DNA of 64,000 nucleotides from Symsagittifera roscoffensis (lineage: Eukaryota > Xenacoelomorpha > Acoela > Convolutidae): assembly GCF_963678635.1 (NCBI RefSeq), contig NC_087069.1, positions 35,751,959-35,815,958 on the forward strand. Direction: 5' to 3'. Shown one piece after another: positions 43,890-51,254 of this stretch. Within the stretch, counting starts at the first letter, position 1, and each line of letters starts with the position of its first letter. The notes beneath the pieces were generated by a model, which was given only the letters and a program-made list of their open reading frames with translations, was not told the origin of the DNA and did no database searches. Position numbers and translations under genes: made by a program.

Positions 43890-44270
43890 AGTTCTCAGAA
43901 ATTTTGATTTGATAAAGCATGACTTTTCATCAAATACAAAAAGAAAAAATTACTTTCTTTGTACCTGTATTGTTTTAGACCCAAAGATAAATTTGAAAGA
44001 AATGGACCAAAAATTTCCTTTTGGGGGTCTAATTGGATACGGAAATTCTTGTATGGATTACTTTTTTGCAAATTCAAAAATTTTCAGACTTCATGCAATT
44101 TTACATGATGCAGCTGGATCTGTGAATTCTACTACTTATAAGGGACCTGGTTATTGTTATGATTTACCTAGATTTCCAAGTTCTTGTTTTCTTGGTCACG
44201 TGACTGGATTAATCTTCTGTTTATATGTTAAAATGTTTGCTTCATCAGGATATGCATTGTTCGATTGTTA
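43868..44270 (+). CDS. GPG/HD-motif Polinton protein of unknown function (B copy)
   Basis: Intact, 133 residues (MNVQKLNEVLRNFDLIKHDF). The conserved core is PFGGLIGYGNSCMDYFFANS, LHAILHDAAGSV, YKGPGYCYDLPRFPSSCF and GHVTGLIFCL. I recall the HDAAG ... GPGY ... CFLGH-TGL pattern from other Polintons. A GPG loop plus an HD pair is reminiscent of secreted phospholipase A2, but the order is reversed (HD before GPG) and the calcium loop Cys are not clear, so I do not claim the activity. Confidence 0.55.
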
Positions 44271-44310
44271 GTTATTCTAACAAAAATTTTCAGCGAAAAC
44301 AGTTACCATC

Positions 44311-44782
44311 ATGAGCCTAGTTGTTTTGGATATTGAGTGTCTTGAAAACAAAATAGTTAAAGAGTTAGGAGTTTATCAAAATGGACAATTTGTGGGATAT
44401 TCCTTTCTTCCTCCCAAAAAATTCAAAGCTACATCTCAGTCTGCTTGGTGTACGAAGCATCTTCATGGAATCAGTTGGAACAGTGGCCATGAAAAATATA
44501 CTGAGCTTGAAAATATATTGAAAAAACTAAAAGCTCCAGAAACGGAGTTTTTTGCAAAAGGTTATGAAAAATGTAAAAAATTCTGTCAGAAATTTTGGAA
44601 ACAAAGGTTACAAACTTGGATGACTACGCATGTCCAAAAGTTCAGAATTTGATTTTCAAAGATGAAGAATATGATTGGAGGTGTAGCAACTAGCCATTTT
44701 GTCATGCAAATACACTTCACTGTGCAGAAAGAAAAGCATTTGCATACGGAACATGGACTCGATGTTTTTTTAATAAATTGTA
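44311..44782 (+). pseudogene. Exonuclease-like conserved Polinton protein (B copy), one frameshift
   Basis: ATG at 44,311. It begins VVLDIECLEN, an hhhDhE pattern like the first motif of DEDD 3'-5' exonucleases, followed by IVKELGVYQNG, GYSFLPPKKFKATSQSAWCT, HLHGISWNSG and FFAKGYEKCKK. A frame change near 44,585 separates the tail (LDDYACPKV-like, then a lone stop, then HCAERKAFAYGTWTRCFF), ending at 44,782. RNase H-fold exonuclease is a tentative reading; the A copy shows the same architecture. Confidence 0.5.
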
Positions 44783-44863
44783 AATTACCTTAATAATTTT
44801 GTATTATCGTGTTTTTGAAATTTAAATGTTAGTCATTATCAATTTTTTCATTTTAGAGTTGAG

Positions 44864-45127
44864 ATGGGTGATGAATGTGACAAGCAATTAAATTTAGGAA
44901 ATTTTGTTTTTGATGAGTAGAATCATGAACGAAAATCTTGGAAGTTTTTTGGACGTGCGTGTAATAGATCTCTTTTAGTGTTTATGTGCCAATTTTTTGT
45001 CATAGTTTTAATACTAGCATGTGCAATTGTTCGAATAATGTTATCCACTACATGTGAAGAAACAACTGTTTGGGTAGCAATTTTATCAAGTACAGTCGGT
45101 TATATTTTACCTTCTCCAAAGCTATGA
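44864..45127 (+). pseudogene. Two-helix membrane protein overlapping ATPase (B copy), one stop
   Basis: ATG at 44,864 (MGDECDKQLNLGNFVFDE), then a TAG at 44,918, then an open part with RKSWKFFGRACNRSL, the hydrophobic FMCQFFVIVLILACAIVRIM and a second segment WVAILSSTVGYILPSPKL. Its TGA (45,125-45,127) overlaps the ATPase ATG (45,124-45,126) as ATGA. Same arrangement in A. Confidence 0.6.
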
Positions 45128-45840
45128 ATAAAATAATTTCTACCAAAGAACGAGTTTTTATTTCGCTAGTTGGACCGAGTGGATCTGGAAAATCACATCT
45201 TATTTTTGAGTGGTTAAAAATTGGTACATTTCAACCAAAGTTTGACAAAATTTTTTGTTTTTATCAACATTATCAACCTCTTTATGGACAAATGCAAAGA
45301 AAAAACCTTAAGTTTATCCAAGGAGTTGACTTTGAACTGATTGAAAACCTTCCCAATAATGGAATAAAATACCTGTTAATATTTGATGACTCTTGTGAAG
45401 AAATTTCAAATTCTAAGCAGTTTGTAAAAGTTGCTACTGCTGGAAGACACAGGGGACTGAATACAATATATATTAAGCATAACTTGTTTCATCAAAGCAA
45501 ATTGGGAAGAGATGTTGAGTTACAAAATACACATATAGTCCTATTCAAGTCACCGAGAGTTGTTTTACAAATCAATACATTAAGTCAACAACTAAATCTA
45601 GGATAACAATTGAAAGAGTGGTATCAAGATGCAACATCTACTCCTTATGGTCATTTACTCATTGATTTAACTCCAAAAACAGTTGATTCGCTAAGATATT
45701 GCACAAACAGTGGTTCAGTTCCATCAAAGTTTTATCTACCAGCAGGAACAGAAACTAAGTTTTTGGACGATGAGCATACAATACGTCTATATATTCCCAA
45801 TATTCAAACATTTTCCCAAAAACTTCAAAAACAATTCATC
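45124..45840 (+). pseudogene. Genome-packaging ATPase (FtsK/HerA-like), one in-frame stop (Polinton B)
   Basis: ATG at 45,124. Walker A GPSGSGKS at residues 17-24, Walker B YLLIFDDS at 83-90, then ATAGRHRGLNTIYIKHNLFH and DVELQNTHIVLFKSPR, the block typical of Polinton and adenovirus-IVa2-like packaging ATPases. A TAA at 45,604 interrupts the frame, which stays open beyond it (WYQDATSTPYGHLLIDLTPK, RYCTNSGSVPSKFYLP). Predicted to drive DNA into the preformed capsid. The frame continues into the next short gene without a stop, perhaps because the original stop was lost. Confidence 0.85.
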
Positions 45841-45849
45841 CTCCATTGT

Positions 45850-46071
45850 CCAAAAACTTTTATTCAATTCCTCAGCGAATGTCTAGTAAACTTACTACGA
45901 GGCGAGCTAAAGGATCTTCGAAAAGTAGACGTAGTAAAATATCGACGAGAAATATCAGAACTCACACGAAGAAGAACTTCACTGCATAAAAGGAGAACTA
46001 TTTTGAGCTCGCCAAAAGACTTACAATTAATATCTGTTATAACTCCTTTTGTCATTAAACGATTGACATAG
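45850..46071 (+). CDS. FLSECL-motif small basic protein (Polinton B)
   Basis: In frame with the tail of the ATPase, but a separate small gene in Polintons I recall. Motifs: FIQFLSECLVNLLRGELKDL, then ELTRRRTSLHKRRTIL and PKDLQLISVITPFVI. No ATG is visible at its expected start, so it may be translated as a fusion or be defunct. Basic and helical; unknown role. Confidence 0.45.
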   Translation, partial: PKTFIQFLSECLVNLLRGELKDLRKVDVVKYRREISELTRRRTSLHKRRTILSSPKDLQLISVITPFVIKRLT

Positions 46072-46072
46072 T

Positions 46073-46483
46073 ATGGATCAGTTTGTTCTAATTCCTTACT
46101 CAATTTATCAATCACAAAGCACACTTCCAAAAAAAACAAAATTGGAACAAAAGCAAGAAAAAGAGAAGATTGTACCAAAAAATTTTGATTCTACTTACAG
46201 TGCTGTAAATGCAAAGTTGAAAACGAGTAACAATAAGCACTTTATTGATTTAATTTTGAATTCTCCTAGAATTAGACTAAGTCTGTCAGAAAACATCATC
46301 TTAGATAATCGAGACACAAAAGAATCAATTGTAGACTTTGTGTGTGCACTAAAACGGAAAAATACCGACTTTCCCGATATTTACTTTACCATTTTGGAAG
46401 CAACTCAAATTCCACCTAAACTTGTTGCCAACAAGAATGCCAAAGCGAAAGACAGAGGAACTTGGATCCCTTTCAAAATCTGA
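46073..46483 (+). CDS. Conserved Polinton protein of unknown function (upstream of integrase)
   Basis: Intact, 136 residues, starting MDQFVLIPYSIYQSQ one base after the previous stop. It has a Lys/Glu-rich segment (LEQKQEKEKIVPKNFD), then FIDLILNSPRIRL, NRDTKESIVDFVCALKRKN, DIYFTILEATQIPPKLV and the basic end KAKDRGTWIPFKI. It overlaps the integrase start by 47 bases in a different frame. Conserved in A and, as I recall, in other Polintons. Confidence 0.6.
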   Translation: MDQFVLIPYSIYQSQSTLPKKTKLEQKQEKEKIVPKNFDSTYSAVNAKLKTSNNKHFIDLILNSPRIRLSLSENIILDNRDTKESIVDFVCALKRKNTDFPDIYFTILEATQIPPKLVANKNAKAKDRGTWIPFKI

Positions 46484-47368
46484 AAAGGTAAGTCTGAACA
46501 GATTGTATTCTAGGGGTAGAGCTGCGTACGGTTCTGTGCGAAACTTGAGTAAAGCAAGCGGATTGTCAAAAAAGAAAGTAGAACAGTTTTTACAAACCAA
46601 GACATCGTATACAAAATTTGGTCCCCCAATCAGACGTTTTCGAAGGCTTCAAGCATTTTCAAAATATATAAATGAAATTTGGTGTATGGATTTGGCATTT
46701 GTGGACAAACTAGCGAGTCAAAACAAGGGAGTCAAATATTTATTGGTTGCTGTTGATGTTTTTTCGCGATTTGTCTGAGTTCAAACAATGAAAACTAAAT
46801 ATGCCAAAGACACTTTGCAAGCTTTCAAAAAAATGATTTCTCGAAAAAACACTCCTGAAAAGCTTTGGGTTGATAAAGGAACGGAATATGGAGGAACTTT
46901 CAAAAGGAAAAAAGCATTGAAGTTTACTCGACCATGAGTGAAACAAAAGCTGCATTTGCAGAGAGAGCCATTCAATCATTAAAACACATTATTTACCGCT
47001 ACATAGAAGATCATGGTGAAATATTCATTAACAAGTTACCGCAATTTGTGTCTACAATGAATTGCCGCATCAATAGATCTATTGCGAAATCACCTAGAGA
47101 TGTCAAAAATACTGATATCCTCTCAATTTTTTACAATAAACCTCTAACAAGATATAAGAAACTAAAATTCAAAGTTGGAGACAGAGTGAGAATTTCAAAG
47201 AATGATAATCCGTTCCGAAAAGGATATAAACCACAATTTACAGATGAAATTTTTGAAATTTCGGCAGTCTCTACAAAAAAGCCTCCAACATACATCATCA
47301 AAGATCTCGACAAAGAGGAACTTCTTGAAAAATTTTATGAAAAAGAGCTTAGAAAATGTTCTGATTAA
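46437..47368 (+). pseudogene. Retroviral-type integrase (rve), one stop and one frameshift (Polinton B)
   Basis: I start at the ATG at 46,437 (MPKRKTEELGSLSKSEK). First catalytic Asp at residue 85 (EIWCMDLAFVDKL); a TGA follows at 46,777; the second Asp lies in LWVDKGTEYGG. A frame change near 46,910 leads to the open block from 46,934 with the Glu region (ETKAAFAERAIQSLKHI). The end carries an SH3/chromodomain-like basic segment (KFKVGDRVRISKNDNPFRKG, TYIIKDLDKEE). Catalyses strand transfer of Polinton ends in intact relatives. All three catalytic regions remain, unlike in A. Confidence 0.9.
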
Positions 47369-47410
47369 AGGTAAATCATTTTTAAACTAAATTTTTACCG
47401 ATCAGTTGTC

Positions 47411-48244
47411 ATGGATTCTTTCACTATTGAGTTGGTTTCCAACGCTTCTTTTAATTGTTATCCGAATAATAGTCTTAGTTCTTTTACAAATTTTCTACCT
47501 GAACAAATACATTTGAAATGAGAATGGGAGGTTGCTATTTCAGAAATATCATACCCTTTTTTGTACCAAAATGTTACAGAGGGAAAGTTTACATTCGTAG
47601 ATGGAAGAGAAAGTTCTGAGGAGAAAAGAAAGATTGTACCGATGAACATTGAACCAGGATTGTATCCAAGTATTGTTGATATAGTTGTAGCCATGAACAA
47701 CAAAATTCGAGAACGTCTAGGAGCTCAAGATTTTGAATATAACGGAATCTATGTATCAGTAGATAAAATTACACAAAAAGTTGCTGTTCATTTACCTGAG
47801 AGTCAATCAGTGTTTATAATTCAGAGTGCTGATTTGAGCCACATTTTGATTTTTGGTTGTGATTTAGAACAAAATCAAACAGGGGTTATAATGAAAGGAA
47901 AAGGTCCACATTATCCTCAGTATTCTTACGACATTATAAGAATACATTCCCTAATGATATACAGTGATATTATAGAATATAACATAGTTGGTGATACAAA
48001 AACTTCCTTATTGCGTTGTATTCCATTTATCTCCAAAGTGAAGAGTGGAGATATAATTTCTACAGGACAGTACATGAATTATCAATCCTTTACAAATTTA
48101 CAGTTTAAAAAGCTGTTGAAAAATTCTTTCTATAGTATCAAGATAGAACTAAGAGATTCTACAGGCGAAAAAATTCCTTTTGTGTCCGTAGGAATCACTC
48201 GAGTTGTTCTCTTGTTCCGCAAGATTTCGAATAATTATTTTTGA
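47411..48244 (+). pseudogene. Minor capsid (penton-like) protein, one in-frame stop (Polinton B)
   Basis: ATG at 47,411 (MDSFTIELVSNASFNCYPN). One frame throughout except a TGA at about 47,519 after PEQIHLK. Motifs: EWEVAISEISYPFLYQNVTE, EPGLYPSIVDIVVAMN, a jelly-roll middle, KGPHYPQYSYDIIRIHSLM, NIVGDTKTSLLRCIPFISKV, STGQYMNYQSFTNLQFKKLL and EKIPFVSVGITRVVLLFRK. Length of about 277 residues fits Polinton minor capsid proteins, the vertex pentamer component. A CAAT-rich upstream stretch separates it from integrase by 42 bases. Confidence 0.9.
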
Positions 48245-48261
48245 TTTAAACTTCATACGAA

Positions 48262-48636
48262 ATGGTTGCTCAAAAATCAGCTGATTTCCCTATTTTTCGA
48301 GGACATGCAAGACAGCGTGGAAGAGGTTTTGGAGCTCTTGCACAAACTCTTGGGAGAACTGCAATCCCCTTTATTAAAAAATATATAGTCCCAGCTGCAA
48401 AAAGAATTGGGGCAGATTTGTTTGAAATCGCTGCTCCAGAGATTGGGGAAGTTGTTAGTGGACGTATAAAACTCAAAACATTTGCAAAAGATGTGCGAAC
48501 AAAAACAGTTCGGAAACAATTGGGAGGTGGAAAAAAGAAATCTAAGCGTAAAACAGCTAGAACCAGATCCATTTCTCGAAAAAGCAGATCGAAAAACAGT
48601 CGCTCTCGCAAAGACATTTTTGACAATATAAAATGA
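48262..48636 (+). CDS. Basic core-like protein (Polinton B), intact
   Basis: 124 residues, starting MVAQKSADFPIFRGHARQ 17 bases after the minor capsid stop. Two parts: a conserved amphipathic segment (RGRGFGALAQTLGRTAIPF, then IVPAAKRIGADLFEIAAPEI) and a strongly basic C-terminal tail (GGGKKKSKRKTARTRS, KSRSKNSRSRKDIF). Its stop overlaps the major capsid start as ATGA. The composition suggests DNA binding or a membrane-lytic and scaffold role like adenovirus core or VI proteins; the assignment is by analogy. Confidence 0.7.
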   Translation: MVAQKSADFPIFRGHARQRGRGFGALAQTLGRTAIPFIKKYIVPAAKRIGADLFEIAAPEIGEVVSGRIKLKTFAKDVRTKTVRKQLGGGKKKSKRKTARTRSISRKSRSKNSRSRKDIFDNIK

Positions 48637-49924
48637 GTGTAAACCAAAACCATTTTCGGTACGGGGCTTTTACAAATTCTTCATTGGAGATTTTTGATAA
48701 AGTCCCAGTTTTGGAAACAATTATGTCATTTACACACAAGAAGTATTCCCCAGTACTTCTCTGGATGAAAGCAGTATTGAGTTTGAATTTGAAACGGATC
48801 GTAACCTCTACTTGGATATGCGTGATACCCATCTTAGCTTAAAGCTTCAACTATTTAAAGGAAAAAAGAAAAAGCAGAACATAAAGCAAAATCGGAGGAA
48901 GATTCAGATGAGGAACCACAAACTTACTTAACTTATGTAAACATTCTACTAAATTCTCTATTCTCCAACTGTGAAGTTTATTTTAACAATACAATGGTTT
49001 ACAATGCCAATGGATTATATCCTCATAAGGCACAAATATCGAACGAATTCAACTCGTCGGCAGTGAGTAAAAAAGGAATACTTGTTTGTCACGGGTATAG
49101 TTTTGAAGAACATCCGGAAGCATTTAATATGTATCCGTTCACTGATAGAGCAAATTATTTAGGATCAGTGATAGATTTTTCCCTTTCTGGCAGGCTAGCC
49201 ATTGACTTGCTTACTAGTGAAAAAACAAAAACCAAAGTTCGAATTAAACTATTTCGACCTAGACCTAATTTTTACATGCTGTCTGATAATCCAAAAGTTG
49301 GTCTGAAAATTGTTGATTGTCCACTGTTTACCAGAGGAATTTTAGTAACTGAACATGTTCATCAATATTTGCAAGGGAATCTGGAAAGGGAACCTGCTCC
49401 TTACAAATACATGGAAATTATAGCAAGAACCTTTATCATTCCTTTCGTCAAAACCAGTTTATTCAGGAAAATGTTTTCAATAATGCCCCAATCAGAAGGA
49501 TAGCTGTTGCAATGAATACAAATTCGGCTGTTGCGGGATCTTTTCATGAAAATCGTTTCAATTATCAACAATTTCATTTGAGAGAGCTTAGAATTATTCG
49601 AGGTGGAAGAGCAATTATTTCATTAGATACAACTTCTCTTTGTTGACCCTATGTTACAACAATGAAAGCAATGCAGTATAACGAAGATTTTCCAGCTCTT
49701 CCTATGGAAGATTTTCAAAATCACTATATTCTAGTTTTCGACTTGACTTCACTACAGGATGCTGCTGAACACTTGCATTATCCAGAACTTAGTGGAGAAA
49801 GCTTGAGATTAGAAATGTTTTTTTTCAGTTTCCCTTGGAGCAAGTAACGGAAGTGATAGTCTTGGGAGAAAGACTATCAAATGTTCAAATTGACAAATTC
49901 GGAACAGTCGCTAAAAATGTTTAG
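48633..49924 (+). pseudogene. Major capsid protein (Polinton B), several frame breaks
   Basis: ATG at 48,633 (MSVNQNHFRYGAFTNSSLEI). Frame breaks occur near 48,730 and 48,860; the block 48,994-49,503 is open with YPHKAQISNEFNSSAVS, CHGYSFEEHPEAFNMYPF and DCPLFTRGILV. The final third is in another frame (NTNSAVAG, YVTTMKAMQ, DFQNHYILVFDLTSL) and stops at 49,922-49,924. The frame switch near 49,447 is shared with both A copies. Family hallmark motifs are clear despite the breaks; about 430 residues if intact, as expected for a double-jelly-roll shell protein. Confidence 0.9.
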
Positions 49925-50255
49925 ATTTTTTGAGTTTTCAGGTTCCTATAAAAATATTGTAGCTTTTTTGGGACTTTTCATTGTGATTGTCTCTGTACTA
50001 TAAATTTTGTTTTTCTTCAGACCTAATGAAGGCTGTTTAATTGAAAACCCAAGACATTTCTTCAACCTAGACTGTAAATCAGTGTTCAACAAATTTTGTC
50101 CAGTTCACAAGTTTTGTGTATGGGACTTTGTTGATTCAGTACCTAAATGCGAGTAAGTCAATAACTTTAGGATTTTCCATCCTAAATTACAATATCATAC
50201 TTTCTATTTTTTTTGTTTTAGATGTAAATCAGCTAACATTTGCGAAAATGGATAA
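49917..50255 (+). pseudogene. Small membrane protein with Cys-rich tail, one intron, one stop (Polinton B)
   Basis: ATG at 49,917 (MFRFFEFSGSYKN), overlapping the capsid stop. A hydrophobic segment is interrupted by a TAA at 50,001, then NPRHFFNLDCKSVFNKFCPV and CVWDFVDSVPKC. Reading ends at a TAA if unspliced, but a 69-base GT-AG intron (50,153-50,221; gtaagt ... ttttag) would extend the Cys-rich tail in frame to 50,255, overlapping the protease start. Same intron position in A. Confidence 0.5.
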
Positions 50256-50646
50256 ATTTTCACTTCTGCAATATATTGAAAGAATTCCTGAATTCAGGTT
50301 TAAGTACATGGGATCTTACCCCTCTGATAAAGTACCTCAACTAACAAAATACTCTTTTGCAATTGTTAACTCAGCTCCAAGCAATGATAGAGGGGAGCAC
50401 TGGATCATGATGGCTCGATTGGATAAAACTTACTATTTTGCTGATTCTTTGGGTCGGAAAAGAACAACTTATTCCTTTCTAACAAAAAAGTATCGGCGAA
50501 TGGTTCCTCGAAAGCTACAAAAAACTGATAATTTGTGTGGATTTTACGCAATTTATTCAGCATTTCTTCTTTTTAAATTCTACCAGACAAACTTGAATAA
50601 TATTCATGATGTGCATGTTTTGAATTTTATAAGTAATTTTATGTAA
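50248..50646 (+). CDS. Adenain-type cysteine protease (Polinton B), intact
   Basis: 132 residues from the ATG at 50,248. The C5-type catalytic pattern is complete: His51 (RGEHWIMMARL), Asp66 (YYFADSLG), Gln91 (RKLQKTDN) and Cys97 (NLCGFYAIYSAF). Length is short compared with adenain of about 200 residues but normal for Polinton proteases. Expected to cleave capsid precursors during maturation. It is the last gene before the right TIR and the only complete enzyme in either element. Confidence 0.9.
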   Translation: MDKFSLLQYIERIPEFRFKYMGSYPSDKVPQLTKYSFAIVNSAPSNDRGEHWIMMARLDKTYYFADSLGRKRTTYSFLTKKYRRMVPRKLQKTDNLCGFYAIYSAFLLFKFYQTNLNNIHDVHVLNFISNFM

Positions 50647-50664
50647 ATTTGTAGTTTTTTCATT

Positions 50665-51254
50665 TGTAAGTGTAAATTATGGCAATAAGTTTGCTATACA
50701 ATGCAGTGATTACTTTCTTTGTAATTTAAACTTTTTTTCTCAAAAAATTTGACTTTTTTCGAAGTCTCTGTAGGTTTCAGCATCGTTTCAATTAGATAGA
50801 AAGTAAAATTAGCGTTTCAACTAGATAGAAAGTAAGATTAGTTAATAAATTAGGTCAAATAATAGCTAACCTTTTCGTTTTTTGAAGTTTTTTTGAAAAT
50901 TTTTTCATAAAAATTTACCCCAAAACTCTTACCATTGACTTACCATGTATCAAAAATCTAATCAAAAGTCCTTCATTACACAACCTACACGTAATTAACC
51001 TTCGATATTCACAAATTAGTTAACACGTGCCAACATTTTTGCGAAAAAAACTAGACAAAAACCAAAAAATTACGATTTTCTTACCAGTATCTTACCATCA
51101 CACAAACCATAAAACCTTACCATCGGTATTCCCTATCTTAATACATTGTAGACTCTATACCCAATCTTAATACATAGCATGGCAGACCCGAAGTCTATAG
51201 CGTATCTTAATACATAGGGTCTGCCATGCTCCCCCCCCCCCCCCCCCCCCCCCC
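50665..51254. repeat. Right TIR of Polinton B with terminal C-run
   Basis: Reverse complement of the left TIR, then ttaatacatagggtctgccatgct and 24 Cs (51,231-51,254). Read from outside, the terminus is a G-run, agcatggcagaccc and tatgtattaaga modules, paralleling the left end of element A. The exact transposon end and target duplication cannot be fixed because of the homopolymer. Confidence 0.88.

Larger units (their letters stand above)
34664..51254. mobile_element. Polinton/Maverick element B
   Basis: About 16.6 kb, a typical Polinton length, with TIRs at both ends and a complete gene order: polymerase on the minus strand at the left, the remaining genes on the plus strand except 42,044-42,638. 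The protease, core protein and several small genes are intact; polymerase, integrase, ATPase and capsid genes carry stops or deletions. The right outer end is a run of 24 Cs; the left outer end seems to have lost its terminal dozen or so bases at the junction with element A. Confidence 0.92.

Noticed and set aside
51231-51254. C-run as pure sequencing artefact
   Set aside because: Its length may be unreliable, but element A has a run of the same polarity at its equivalent end, so a real homopolymer is likely.
34664-51254. Element B nested inside an otherwise complete element A
   Set aside because: The missing polymerase tail and right TIR of A are not found to the right of B.
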